Under the pieces are notes generated by a model. It made no database searches. It was not told the origin of the DNA and saw only the letters and a list, made by a program, of their open reading frames with translations. From Thermoplasmatota archaeon (lineage in GTDB: Archaea > Thermoplasmatota > E2 > DHVEG-1), in assembly GCA_016936135.1 (NCBI GenBank), contig JAFGPP010000019.1, forward strand, positions 1-33,703: a stretch of 33,703 nucleotides of DNA, written 5' to 3'. The translations under genes and the position numbers were made by a program. Shown here one piece after another: positions 16,413-25,417 of the stretch; the first letter of the stretch is position 1, and every line of letters begins with the position of its first letter.

Positions 16413-17792
16413 TCAATTATTTTTTACTTGTTTAATAATCTCCTCGGTTTTTTTCTTAAATTCAGTTGTAATTTCATTAACAATTTTTTCAGAATCTGCT
16501 TCTGTTGTTAATCTAATTACAGGACTTGTATTTGAGCATCTAATAAGGACCCAACCATTGTCAAGATCAATTCTAATGCCGTCCATTACGTTAATATCTG
16601 AATATTCCGACGATAATTCATTTTTAAGTTTATCAATGACATGAAATTTTATTTCATCTGGACATGGTATTTCTTCCTTTTTAGTCGGATAGATTGGAAT
16701 TTCTTTAACAATTTCTGATAAAGATGATTTGGTATTGTCAAGAATTTCAGCAATTTTTAAGGGAACTACTATTGCATCATCAAAAAGAAAGTAATTTGTA
16801 ATTATCAGATGACCAGAGGATTCGATTCCCAAAGGCGAATGTTCTTTTTTAGCCTCAAGTGTAAGAAAAGTATGACCAACTGGTATTTGTTTAATCTTGT
16901 AGCCAAGGGGCTCAAGTTGCTCTTTAACAGCCTTTGAGCATTCTACATTAACAATTACTGTTCCCTTTTTTAAATTGCCGTGTTTTCCAATGACAATTCC
17001 CGTTTGATCTGCAGATAGTATCATTCCCAAATTATCAACAATAACTGATCGATCGCCATCACCATCAAATGCAACTCCAAAATCACAATTATTCTGCCTT
17101 ACTTTGTTTACAAGAACATTTAGATTCTGCGGTTTTGGATCAGATGGTCGTTGGGAGAAAAGGGGATCGGGTTGGCAAAAAACAGGGATAACTTCAAGTC
17201 CAACATTTGCAAACACTTCTGGTGCAGATAGTGTCATGCTTGCACCGCCACAATCAATTGCCACTTTAAGTTTATTTTTAAAGTTACACCTATCCTTAAA
17301 AAATTGGGTATAAATATCATTGGACTCTATTTGGGTAACGGAACCAATCTGCTGCCAATCTGATAAAGTCTTTCGATTTTCCAATGTGTAATCACGTATT
17401 TTTATCAGTTCTTCTTCTGGTAAACCCACGCCATCCCCATAATAAAATTTTATTCCATTCCATTCGGGTGGGAGATGACTTGCAGTTACAAATGAAATCA
17501 AATCCTGATTATTCTTCCAGCCGGTAAATAATGTTTGTCCAAAGGAGGTAGTTCCAGTAAACAAGACATCTATTCCTATTGAAGTAACACCTGCAATAAA
17601 TGAATGAACAAGAGGTGGACTGGATCTTCTTATGTCACAACCAACGGTTAAATGTTTTCCACCAAGATCTTGCTTTATGTAAGTTCCAACAGAAGTACCA
17701 ATATGATAAAAAGTCATGGGAAAAATATCTTTGTTATACAATCCTCTGATATCATAAGCACGGAAAATGTGTGGAGAAATGTCATTAATCAT
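16413..17792 (-). CDS. Phosphomannomutase/phosphoglucomutase
   Basis: The 459-residue phosphohexomutase starts MINDISPHIFRAYDIRGLYN, the usual PMM/PGM opening. The phosphoserine loop is VTASHLPPEWNG (Ser105), with Leu in place of the common Asn. The metal loop is FDGDGDR (242-248), the sugar loop is GIESSGHLI, and the phosphate loop is IRCSNTSPVIRLTTEAD, where RCSNTSP replaces RxSNTxP. It interconverts hexose-6-P and hexose-1-P, feeding the nucleotidyltransferase encoded just upstream. It is the middle gene of a three-gene minus-strand cluster and a divergent paralogue of the next gene, so one probably serves mannose or glucose and the other glucosamine. Confidence 0.88.
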   Translation of the reverse strand: MINDISPHIFRAYDIRGLYNKDIFPMTFYHIGTSVGTYIKQDLGGKHLTVGCDIRRSSPPLVHSFIAGVTSIGIDVLFTGTTSFGQTLFTGWKNNQDLISFVTASHLPPEWNGIKFYYGDGVGLPEEELIKIRDYTLENRKTLSDWQQIGSVTQIESNDIYTQFFKDRCNFKNKLKVAIDCGGASMTLSAPEVFANVGLEVIPVFCQPDPLFSQRPSDPKPQNLNVLVNKVRQNNCDFGVAFDGDGDRSVIVDNLGMILSADQTGIVIGKHGNLKKGTVIVNVECSKAVKEQLEPLGYKIKQIPVGHTFLTLEAKKEHSPLGIESSGHLIITNYFLFDDAIVVPLKIAEILDNTKSSLSEIVKEIPIYPTKKEEIPCPDEIKFHVIDKLKNELSSEYSDINVMDGIRIDLDNGWVLIRCSNTSPVIRLTTEADSEKIVNEITTEFKKKTEEIIKQVKNN

Positions 17793-17860
17793 GCCAAGAC
17801 ATTATTTGTCCGTTATAAAAATATAGGTGTTATTAGGATGGTGTTAAAGGATTTTTGTAT

Positions 17861-18889
17861 TTACTCACCAATTACATTGCCGATTTGTTTTTTTGGATAT
17901 CCATTGGGAATAGATTGAGTCCATCTTAAGTGGTTATTAAGTACACTATTTGGTTGAATACATTCCTTGTCCCCAACAACGGAATTCATTATCTTAGAAC
18001 CCGTTTCTATAAAGCAATTTTCACCGATTACAGAATTTGCAATTGTGACGTTATCTTCAATTATTGAATTATTGTAAACTACGGTTGAGTTAAGTTCAGT
18101 GTTTTTACGTATTTCAACATTTTCTCCGAGACAGGAATCAAGTAATTTTCCTTTTATTTTGCAGTTTTTACCAATGTAATTTTGCAAATTTTTTCTTTTC
18201 ATCAAAAATTTATGAACATCAATATAACTACTCATACGACCTACATCCATCCAATAACCCGAGAATCGAAATCCGAAAAAACGATTGGTATCTCTGATGA
18301 TCCTAGGAAATATTTCTTTTTCCATCGAAATAAGTCTACCTTTTTCAATGTAATCTAAAATCTCAGGTTCAAGAAGATATGCACCTGCATTTATTAGATT
18401 TGAGGGGGCATCTTCCTGTTTTGGTTTTTCAACAAAACCTACTATGTTTCCATCATCCTTTACATCTGCAACACCAAACTCAGAAACGTTTTCAACAGGC
18501 CAAAGTGAAATTGTTGATGCAGAGTTCTTTTTTTCATGAAAGCTAATCATTTCTTCAAGGTTGAGAGATGCAATAATATCACTATTAAGAACAAAAAATT
18601 TTCCTGTTAGGTGATTTTCTGCAAATTTTACAGCACCCCCGGTTCCAAGCGGAGTTGGTTCATCATTTACAATAATTTCCTTTCCGCAATCATGGGTTTC
18701 GAAAAATTCTTCGATTTGCTTTTTTCTATAATTTACTGCCAGAATAACTTTATTAACCTCCTTAGGAAGAGATCTAACAATGTAATTAATCATGGGTTCA
18801 TTAAGAATTGGAAGAAGGGATTTTGCCCTAGTATATGTTAAAGGTCTCAATCGAGTACCAAAACCTCCAGCTAGTATAATTGCTTCCAT
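17861..18889 (-). CDS. Sugar-1-phosphate nucleotidyltransferase (mannose-1-P guanylyltransferase-like)
   Basis: This 342-residue enzyme begins MEAIILAGGFGTRLRPLTYT followed by RAKSLLPILNEPMI, the nucleotide-binding signature. EPTPLGTGGAV and FFVLNSDI complete the active site, with GFVEKP, NAGAYLLEP and GYWMDVGRMSSYI as usual. The last about 90 residues are left-handed beta-helix hexapeptide repeats. It should make GDP-mannose or another NDP-sugar from the sugar-1-P supplied by the two mutases downstream; the exact sugar and base cannot be read. A TTG at 18904 is in frame, but a TATA box at 18911-18920 (minus) is centred 26 nt before the ATG at 18889, supporting that leaderless start. Confidence 0.88.
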   Translation of the reverse strand: MEAIILAGGFGTRLRPLTYTRAKSLLPILNEPMINYIVRSLPKEVNKVILAVNYRKKQIEEFFETHDCGKEIIVNDEPTPLGTGGAVKFAENHLTGKFFVLNSDIIASLNLEEMISFHEKKNSASTISLWPVENVSEFGVADVKDDGNIVGFVEKPKQEDAPSNLINAGAYLLEPEILDYIEKGRLISMEKEIFPRIIRDTNRFFGFRFSGYWMDVGRMSSYIDVHKFLMKRKNLQNYIGKNCKIKGKLLDSCLGENVEIRKNTELNSTVVYNNSIIEDNVTIANSVIGENCFIETGSKIMNSVVGDKECIQPNSVLNNHLRWTQSIPNGYPKKQIGNVIGE

Positions 18890-18910
18890 TGTAACAGATT
18901 CCAATAATTG

Positions 18911-18920
18911 ATATTAAACA
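18911..18920 (-). promoter_or_regulatory. TATA box of the sugar-nucleotide gene cluster
   Basis: TGTTTAATAT on the minus strand is centred 26 nt before the ATG at 18889 and probably drives all three genes down to 15018. Confidence 0.55.
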
Positions 18921-19035
18921 GGAGGCAGTAAAGTTCTAATAAATCTTTCTAATTTTATCGTCGCATTTGATTTTTTATTGAAAAAAACTCTGAGAAAGTT
19001 TTATAAGTAAATAATGCCGTTTAGGTGCTGAGAAT

Positions 19036-19233
19036 ATGGGAGATGAAGAGAAAAAATCCAAGAATGAAGAAATAACCAGAATGTTTGCAGACAACACGCA
19101 GTCGTTTTCATCAGATGAACAACTTGCGTTGCATATTATGCACAGATTCAATATTGATAGAGAAACCCTTGAATCAATGCCAGCATTCAATGACCATCTT
19201 AGACCGCTTTTTTTAAAGCAAAAAGAAGAATAG
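19036..19233 (+). CDS. Small acidic hypothetical protein, 65 residues
   Basis: The protein begins MGDEEKKSKNEEITRMFADN and continues with SFSSDEQLALHIMHRFNIDRETLESMPAFNDHLRPLFL. It is soluble and helical, with an acidic N-terminus and a compact hydrophobic middle. I do not recognise the family. A TATA box TTTTATAAG near 18999-19006 and GGTG before the ATG support expression as a separate gene. The antisense frame at 18975-19190 is its shadow. Confidence 0.7.
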   Translation: MGDEEKKSKNEEITRMFADNTQSFSSDEQLALHIMHRFNIDRETLESMPAFNDHLRPLFLKQKEE

Positions 19234-19315
19234 TAACCCTGTATTGATTTTTTTATATTTCAATTTTTTTGCGAAATACATTTAAAAGTAAGATATATAG
19301 TGGGGCTGGTAGGAA

Positions 19316-20536
19316 ATGGCCAATCTCGAGCGTCTTTACTCAGATAGAGCAGGAAAAATGAAGAAGTCCGTAATCAGGGAATTGTTAAAGGTAACTCAGG
19401 ACCCTGAAATTATTTCATTTGCTGGAGGACTGCCAAATCCTAATTCATTTCCAATAGAAGATCTTGAAGGTATAATATCTCAAGTAATGAGCAAATTTGG
19501 AACAAAGGCTCTTCAATACGGGACCACGAAAGGACTAAAGGAATTGCGAGATGCGATTGCTGAGCGATCTTACAAAGATGGATTAAAAAATATAACTGGT
19601 GAAAATATTATTATTACAAGTGGATCCCAGCAGGCCTTAGACTCGGTCGGTAAGTTATTTTTAAATCCAGGTGACACGGCAATAGTTGGTTTGCCAACCT
19701 ACTTGGGTGGGATTAATGCTTTTCGAAGTTATGAATGCAATCTTGAGGGCATTCCATTAGATAAAGACGGTATGAGAATTGACATACTTGAAGAGAAGAT
19801 TAAAGAATTGCTTGGGAAGGAGTATGTTCCTAAGTTCATTTATACTGTTCCAACATTTCAAAATCCAGCCGGTGTAATAATGCCTGAATCAAGTCGTAAA
19901 AAAATCATAGATATTGCAAATGAGTACGACTTGATAATTATTGAGGATGATCCTTATGGAAAATTAAATTATGATGCTTCATATGTTAAACCAATTAAGG
20001 CTTTTGACGATGAAGGCCGAGTGATATACATGTCAACATTTTCAAAGATTTTATCACCTGGTTTTCGGCTTGCCTGGACAATAGCATCTGATGAGATCAC
20101 AAGGAAAATCGAGATTTGCAAGCAAGCACTTGATCTGTGTACAAATACCTTTACCCAATATATTGCTTGTGAATTTATGAGACAAGGTTCTCTTGATCTG
20201 CACATAATGAAGATTAACGAGATGTATAAACCAAAAAGAGATTTAATGATGCAAGCAATGGAGCAATATTTCCCTGAAGGATATACTTGTAATAAACCAA
20301 AAGGTGGCATGTTTGCATGGGTAACTCTAGCTGAGGGAATCGATACTGAAATTATGTTTCTTGAGGCAATTAAACACAAGGTAGCATATGTCCACGGGAA
20401 AGCTTTTCATGTTGATGGTGGCGGTGAGCGCTCAATGCGGCTCAATTTCTCCTATTCCACAAACGACCAGATTGAAGAAGGTATGAAAAGGTTGGGTACG
20501 GTTATCGAAAAAAAACTTAGAACTATAGTTGCATAA
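19316..20536 (+). CDS. PLP-dependent aminotransferase (class I/II, LysN/2-aminoadipate type)
   Basis: The 406-residue fold-type I enzyme starts MANLERLYSDRAGKMKKSVI. It shows FAGGLPNP (residues 36-42), LQYGTTKGLKELR, ITSGSQQALD, the PLP-contacting FQNPAG (about 181-186) and IIEDDPYG (about 208-215), the Schiff-base lysine in STFSKILSPGFRLAW (Lys244), and the carboxylate-binding arginine region RSMRLNFSYS near the end. This subgroup acts on aromatic, branched or 2-aminoadipate-like amino acids. It is strikingly like the second enzyme at 26344-27597, so the window has two paralogues. It stands just before a transglutaminase-like gene. Confidence 0.93.
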   Translation: MANLERLYSDRAGKMKKSVIRELLKVTQDPEIISFAGGLPNPNSFPIEDLEGIISQVMSKFGTKALQYGTTKGLKELRDAIAERSYKDGLKNITGENIIITSGSQQALDSVGKLFLNPGDTAIVGLPTYLGGINAFRSYECNLEGIPLDKDGMRIDILEEKIKELLGKEYVPKFIYTVPTFQNPAGVIMPESSRKKIIDIANEYDLIIIEDDPYGKLNYDASYVKPIKAFDDEGRVIYMSTFSKILSPGFRLAWTIASDEITRKIEICKQALDLCTNTFTQYIACEFMRQGSLDLHIMKINEMYKPKRDLMMQAMEQYFPEGYTCNKPKGGMFAWVTLAEGIDTEIMFLEAIKHKVAYVHGKAFHVDGGGERSMRLNFSYSTNDQIEEGMKRLGTVIEKKLRTIVA

Positions 20537-20551
20537 TTGTTAATTTAAAGC

Positions 20552-22165
20552 ATGCAAAAAAAACCCATTTTTATTGCTTATGCGATTTGTGTGGTTTTCA
20601 TAATTAGTATATTTTCTGGATGCATATTAGAAGATTTAATTTTTGGAACTAGCTTTACACTAGAATCTTGGGAAATAATAGATTACGAGGGTTTTCCTGC
20701 AATAAATTTGTCCTTTACTGCTTCCAATAACATCTACATTAAAACATATGATATCTACGGTGATCTAATAGATGAAGACATTGTATTTCTTGACCGCAAC
20801 ACAACATTTCTTAATTTGGCACATTATAAAGAATTTCTTTATTCCGGACCCTATAACCTAAAGGTTTTTGATACTAATGAAAAAGTAATTTTTGAAAAAA
20901 GTTTTATCTTTGAGGGCCCTAAACTATCATTACTTACTTTCAATCAATATTGGTGGCAGCCAGATATATGGAAAGAGGATTATGTTCTGCTTGCAATAAC
21001 ATTTGATGTAATAAATAATGGGGATACACCGGCTTATCCTTTCTCAATTGGATTTCCTGAGATAGCAAATGCAAAAGATGGGAATGTTATTCCAACCGTA
21101 ATTTTACCAGGCGAAATAAAAAAAATATCATGTTACACATATCAAGAAGACATAGATTATTCAACTCAACCAATAAAAATTACAGTTAAAGATGATTCTG
21201 GAAAAATTTTATTCAATTATTCGTTTATTGGAAACCATGAGAATATTGTTTCTTCTAGACAATTTCAATGGATTTTTAATGGACGTCAATATAGACTGAG
21301 TATCCCATATATTGATTTACTATATGATTACTATTCCAAACTCGAACGTACTCCTGTAGAAGATTACACTCTCTATGTATTTGATACCTTGGACGAAGAT
21401 TTTACTAATCTTCTAGTAGAAAGAATAATGTATGGAAAATCATTTGATGAAGATGTTGAAAAGATAAATTTTGCAGTATCGTTTGTTCAGAACTTGGATT
21501 ATGTTTCCGATGATGAAAAAGGTGAAAAATTAGAATATCCCCGTTACCCTATCGAGACTTTATACGAGGGAAACAGTGGGGGAGGAGACTGTGAGGACAA
21601 AGCAATTCTTACAGCAAGTATACTGCACAATTTGGGTTACGATGTTGCACTTTTACGTTTAACAAACCACATGGCTGTTGGTGTAAATATTGAAAAAAAT
21701 TTGTCTGCTTATGAAAGATATGTAGATAATTATTATTTTTTGGAGACAACAACTAAATATCAACAACTAGGTTATATTCCTACAGAATACAAAAATGATA
21801 AAAATTTGACAGTTTTTCCATTAAATTTAAGACCTTTAATTTATCATCATTGGGATAATGGAACTATTTCAATTTTTAAAAACACATTTCTAGGAGATTT
21901 TGTGAAAGTCAAGATTTATGTTAAAAATTTTGGAATTGCCGCTGCTGAAAATGTCACTATCACAGCCGGATTTTTTTCTGAATCCGGAACATTATTTAAC
22001 GCAAAAAGTAAGATAATTAATATTCTAGAGCCTCAGAAAACAGAGAAAATCATGCTTATTTCCACTATACCAGATGATGTTATTACAGTTTTCAAGACTA
22101 TATTAATTATTAACGGAGAAATTGTTGACGAACAGAAATCTTCATCTATATTTACCAAAGAGTAA
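20552..22165 (+). CDS. Transglutaminase-like lipoprotein
   Basis: The 537-residue exported protein begins with a lipoprotein signal, AICVVFIISIFSGC, with lipobox Cys24. Residues 30-230 look like beta-rich adhesion or carrier domains. The transglutaminase-like core follows: GGGDCEDKAILTASILHNLGYDVALL (Cys347), NHMAVGV (His373) and YYFLETT, with Glu398 in the place of the usual Asp. A C-terminal CARDB-like beta domain follows (VKIYVKNFGIAAAENVTITAGF). Archaeal members of this superfamily are predicted extracellular peptidases or amidases. The start is 16 nt after the aminotransferase stop, so the genes may be co-transcribed. Confidence 0.8.
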   Translation: MQKKPIFIAYAICVVFIISIFSGCILEDLIFGTSFTLESWEIIDYEGFPAINLSFTASNNIYIKTYDIYGDLIDEDIVFLDRNTTFLNLAHYKEFLYSGPYNLKVFDTNEKVIFEKSFIFEGPKLSLLTFNQYWWQPDIWKEDYVLLAITFDVINNGDTPAYPFSIGFPEIANAKDGNVIPTVILPGEIKKISCYTYQEDIDYSTQPIKITVKDDSGKILFNYSFIGNHENIVSSRQFQWIFNGRQYRLSIPYIDLLYDYYSKLERTPVEDYTLYVFDTLDEDFTNLLVERIMYGKSFDEDVEKINFAVSFVQNLDYVSDDEKGEKLEYPRYPIETLYEGNSGGGDCEDKAILTASILHNLGYDVALLRLTNHMAVGVNIEKNLSAYERYVDNYYFLETTTKYQQLGYIPTEYKNDKNLTVFPLNLRPLIYHHWDNGTISIFKNTFLGDFVKVKIYVKNFGIAAAENVTITAGFFSESGTLFNAKSKIINILEPQKTEKIMLISTIPDDVITVFKTILIINGEIVDEQKSSSIFTKE

Positions 22166-22357
22166 AAATATATCTATATCCAACGTCAAAATTGTATTTA
22201 GCATTAAGTATCAAAAAACATGCAGAAATTACCAACAAAGTTTACAAGAAGAAAATCAAGGATGATATGCTGATTGCAAGTTTTTCCATTTTGCTATTTT
22301 GACGCAGTAGATATTTATACGATTATTGAAAAACAGAGATATACCAAGGTAGATGGA

Positions 22358-22993
22358 ATGATTAAAAAATACATATTGGTACTTGCCGTTTTACTGATAA
22401 TACTGCTTTTAACACCAACAACTACAGCGTCTTTATTATCTTCAAAGTCAAAGATATTCGAAATACTTCAAGAGAATTCAGCTTTTGGGAAGCTGTTTGG
22501 AAGAATATCACAGTTTGTTTTTTACAAGGATGACAACAATGACGAACCGATGAATCCAGATGGCCCCAAAGATGATGTACATCTCCCCAAAATAATAGAT
22601 GGAGAGGTAACACCAGATGATGGAAATGAAACAGTTGAATACAAGGATGATTTTGAAGATTCTCCAAATATGGATACAAATGGCAAAGAGGGGGCAACTC
22701 TAAATAATGAGTCCAAAGTTATCGAAGATGGAGTGGCCAATGAGACAACAGTAGAGAAAGACGGCGAAAAGGGAAAGACTCTTGAAAGGGTAATTGAAAT
22801 TATCACAGAATATAACGGAAAGCTTGGAACGATGCTTCAAAGGGTAGTAGAGCGTACTTTTGCCCCCGGTACAACAGAGTCTGATAAAGTTGCAGAGAAT
22901 ATCGTCGATACCGTCGTAGTTGTTGGAGAATCTGATGTATCGGCTGAGAATAACATATCCAATAATGTTATCCTCACAGATGGCGACCGATAG
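22358..22993 (+). CDS. Acidic exported protein of unknown function
   Basis: From the ATG at 22358 the 211-residue protein starts with a clear signal peptide (MIKKYILVLAVLLIILLLTP). An amphipathic stretch KSKIFEILQENSAFGKLFGR follows. The rest is low complexity and strongly acidic (many DD, PDDG, EDG, NET sites suited to N-glycosylation), with helical pieces such as ERVIEIITEYNGKLGTMLQRVVERTF. No domain is recognised. The frame is open to 22274, but that extension would bury the signal peptide. The opposite strand carries proline- and serine-rich frames that are shadows. Confidence 0.6.
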   Translation: MIKKYILVLAVLLIILLLTPTTTASLLSSKSKIFEILQENSAFGKLFGRISQFVFYKDDNNDEPMNPDGPKDDVHLPKIIDGEVTPDDGNETVEYKDDFEDSPNMDTNGKEGATLNNESKVIEDGVANETTVEKDGEKGKTLERVIEIITEYNGKLGTMLQRVVERTFAPGTTESDKVAENIVDTVVVVGESDVSAENNISNNVILTDGDR

Positions 22994-23024
22994 AAAAACG
23001 CTTTTATAAATAATATTTTAATTC

Positions 23025-23240
23025 TCACGCACCGTAGAGGCTCATCAGATATTCAATCCCTTTCTGACTTAGTTCAACCCCCTCCTCTGAAACAGCGCTC
23101 ATCAACCCCAATTTCAACAATCTTTTTACTATTGATACTAAATCTTCCGTTGACAATCCCAATAGCTCTGTGGCTTGTATATCATTTAAGTCCTGTTCGA
23201 ATAACTCATAAATCTTAACATTCGGAACTATCGAAGGAAT
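23025..23240 (-). CDS. Winged-helix DNA-binding domain ORF without a standard start codon
   Basis: Read from 23240 down, the frame encodes about 71 residues: IPSIVPNVKIYELFEQDL, then NDIQATELLGLSTEDLVSIV, then KRLLKLGLMSAVSEEGVELS and QKGIEYLMSLYGA. The pattern (helix, LxxTxxDLxxIVKRLxxLGL recognition helix, wing with VELSQKG, final helix) is a typical winged-helix DNA-binding domain. There is no ATG, GTG or TTG between the upstream in-frame stop and residue about 29, so the start must be ATT (23240) or another rare codon, or the gene is broken at its 5' end. A TATA-like sequence on the minus strand near 23265-23276 fits a start close to the ATT. Confidence 0.55.
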   Translation of the reverse strand: MPSIVPNVKIYELFEQDLNDIQATELLGLSTEDLVSIVKRLLKLGLMSAVSEEGVELSQKGIEYLMSLYGA

Positions 23241-23278
23241 CCTAAAATTTTTAAGTGGAACAAATTATATTATAAACT

Positions 23279-23585
23279 GCTGGGAGTAGGTGGACGGTCG
23301 ACGGTGAACCATTTTGGTTTGCTGAGGAAAGTCCTCCCTCGCTCTGAATCGGGAAACCACGCAAGTGGTAGGGGTGAGAATCTCTACAGAGGCGCAGAAA
23401 CGACACAGTTCAAGAATTATGCAATGATTCAGTTGCTGATGAGGTCTTCTTGAGATTTGATGAAACGGCCAATCTGTTCCTGGAGCAAGCCCAAAACTTG
23501 GGATCAGTTATTCAGACTGCTCAAAGGTAGGGCGCATAGTAGAATACCGTTTAAAACAGAAGGAGGCTTACGGCCTACACCCAGC
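23279..23585 (+). ncRNA. rnpB: RNase P RNA
   Basis: The catalytic RNA of RNase P matures tRNA 5' ends. The conserved CR-I segment GAGGAAAGTCC lies near 23320-23332 and the CR-V partner ACAGAAGGAGGCTTACGGCC near 23555-23575. The ends pair as P1 (GCTGGG at 23279-23284 with CCCAGC at 23580-23585, extendable through AGTAGG/CCTACA). The interior GTGAGAATCTCTACAGAGGCGCAGAAACGACAC matches the specificity region. About 307 nt is typical. It is followed by T-rich sequence. Confidence 0.95.
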
Positions 23586-23728
23586 TACTTCTAATTATAA
23601 TAGATTCTTTTTCAAGCTTTCTAATAAAAAATTTAATTTTTTTCCGGAAAAAAGTTCATATTTTAATTCTATATACATATTTCCTCTATTTCCGTTGAAT
23701 CATTTTAAGATTTACAAAAGGTGAGGAA

Positions 23729-25417
23729 ATGAATCTTCAAAACAAAAAGAAATTGAGTTATATGCACATGGGTTCTTATAAACAATTACTATGGACAACT
23801 ATTGGAGATAGATTAAAATATGCAGCAGAAAAATTTCCAAAAAATGATGCTTTAGTAGCAGTTTGGAAAAAAGAAAGATATTCTTATGAGCATTTTTATA
23901 AAATATGCAGAAGAGCTGCTAAAGGTTTAATTGAAATGGGGGTGAAAAAAGGAGATTGTGTTGGTATATGGGCAACAAATTATACAGAATGGGTAATAAC
24001 TCAATTTTCAACTGCAATGATTGGTGCGGTACTTGTTACAATAAATCCTGCTCTTCGTGAGAATGAACTGGAATATATTTTAAGGGATTCCGAATGTCAA
24101 ACATTGATTTTAATAGAGAAATTTAAATCTTCAAAATATCTTGATATGTTTTACAATATTTTCCCTGAAGCAAAAACTCAAATGCCTGGGAAATTATATT
24201 CATACAAATTTCCAAATTTAAAAAATGTCATTGTTTTAAGTAAGGAAGGCAGACCTGGGATGTATACCGCAAATGATGTTTTAATTCATGGAAAACAGGT
24301 TTCAAATGATAAGTTAGAAAAAATACAGGATAATCTTGATCCTGATGATGTAATAAATATCCAATATACATCAGGAACTACTGGTTTTCCAAAAGGGGTA
24401 TGTTTAACTCACCATAATATTATAAACAACGCTTATCTAGTAGGTGAAAACCTAAATTTCACAAACAAGGATAGATTATGTATTCCTGTTCCTTTTTATC
24501 ACTGTTTTGGAATGGTATTATCAAATATGCTCTGTGTAAATTATGGAGCGACAATGGTTATTCCAAATGAATTTTTTGATCCATTCTTAACCCTCAAAGC
24601 AGTCGAAGATGAGAAATGTACTGCAATGCATGGGGTTCCAACTATGTTTATCTCACAGTTAGAACACCCTAAGTTTGATAAGGTAAATCTTTCAAGCCTA
24701 AGAACTGGGATAATGGCTGGTGCACCTTGTCCAATTGAACTCATGAAAAAAGTAAGAAACAAGATGGGAATAAAAGACATAACTATATGTTACGGGCTTA
24801 CCGAAGCATCACCTGTTACAAATCAAACCCGGTTTGACGATGCAGTTGAAATACGTGTTGAAACCGTTGGTAAACCACTTCAACACACGGAAATTAAGAT
24901 AATCAGTCCAGATACTGGAAAAGTGGTGCCTATAGGAGATCAAGGTGAAATTTGCGTAAGAGGATTTCAAATAATGAAAGGATACCATAAAAAACCAATT
25001 GAAACAAAAATAGCAGTTGATGAAAATGGATGGTTACACACTGGAGATATAGGTACTCTAGATCAAAACGGATACTGTAAAATTACAGGTAGACTTAAAA
25101 ATATGATAATTCGAGGAGGAGAAAACATCTATCCACGTGAAATAGAAGAATATCTTCACACACATCCAGATGTTATAGACGTTAATGTGTTTGGAGTTCC
25201 TGATGAAAAATATGGCGAGGAAATCGCAGCTTGGATTAAAATCAGAGAAAAATCAAAAATAAAAGAAGAAGATATCAAAAATTATTGCAAGGGAAAAATA
25301 TCTTATCAGAAGATACCAAAATATATCAAATTTGTTGATGAATTCCCAATGACTGCTACAGGCAAGATACAGAAATTCAGAATGAAAGAAATTTACATGC
25401 AAGAGCTAGGTTTATAA
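23729..25417 (+). CDS. Acyl-CoA synthetase (AMP-forming, medium/long chain type)
   Basis: The 562-residue adenylate-forming enzyme activates carboxylic acids to acyl-CoA. Motifs in order are YTSGTTGFPKG (213-223), PFYHCFGM, ITICYGLTEASPV, GYHKKP, GWLHTGDIGTLD, the hinge GRLKNMIIRGGENIYPREIEE, and the catalytic lysine in TATGKIQKFRM near the C-terminus. The overall pattern resembles medium-chain and FadD-like enzymes more than acetyl-CoA synthetase. A Shine-Dalgarno AGGTGAGG lies just before the ATG. Upstream is rnpB, and downstream is a stretch ending in an rnpB-like sequence. The acetate-type transporter downstream suggests use of short organic acids. Confidence 0.92.
   Translation: MNLQNKKKLSYMHMGSYKQLLWTTIGDRLKYAAEKFPKNDALVAVWKKERYSYEHFYKICRRAAKGLIEMGVKKGDCVGIWATNYTEWVITQFSTAMIGAVLVTINPALRENELEYILRDSECQTLILIEKFKSSKYLDMFYNIFPEAKTQMPGKLYSYKFPNLKNVIVLSKEGRPGMYTANDVLIHGKQVSNDKLEKIQDNLDPDDVINIQYTSGTTGFPKGVCLTHHNIINNAYLVGENLNFTNKDRLCIPVPFYHCFGMVLSNMLCVNYGATMVIPNEFFDPFLTLKAVEDEKCTAMHGVPTMFISQLEHPKFDKVNLSSLRTGIMAGAPCPIELMKKVRNKMGIKDITICYGLTEASPVTNQTRFDDAVEIRVETVGKPLQHTEIKIISPDTGKVVPIGDQGEICVRGFQIMKGYHKKPIETKIAVDENGWLHTGDIGTLDQNGYCKITGRLKNMIIRGGENIYPREIEEYLHTHPDVIDVNVFGVPDEKYGEEIAAWIKIREKSKIKEEDIKNYCKGKISYQKIPKYIKFVDEFPMTATGKIQKFRMKEIYMQELGL

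Noticed and set aside
22184-22303. Inverted repeat CGTCAAAAT/ATTTTGACG separated by about 100 nt
   Set aside because: Nine bases at this distance in AT-rich DNA are expected by chance, and no other structure supports an RNA.
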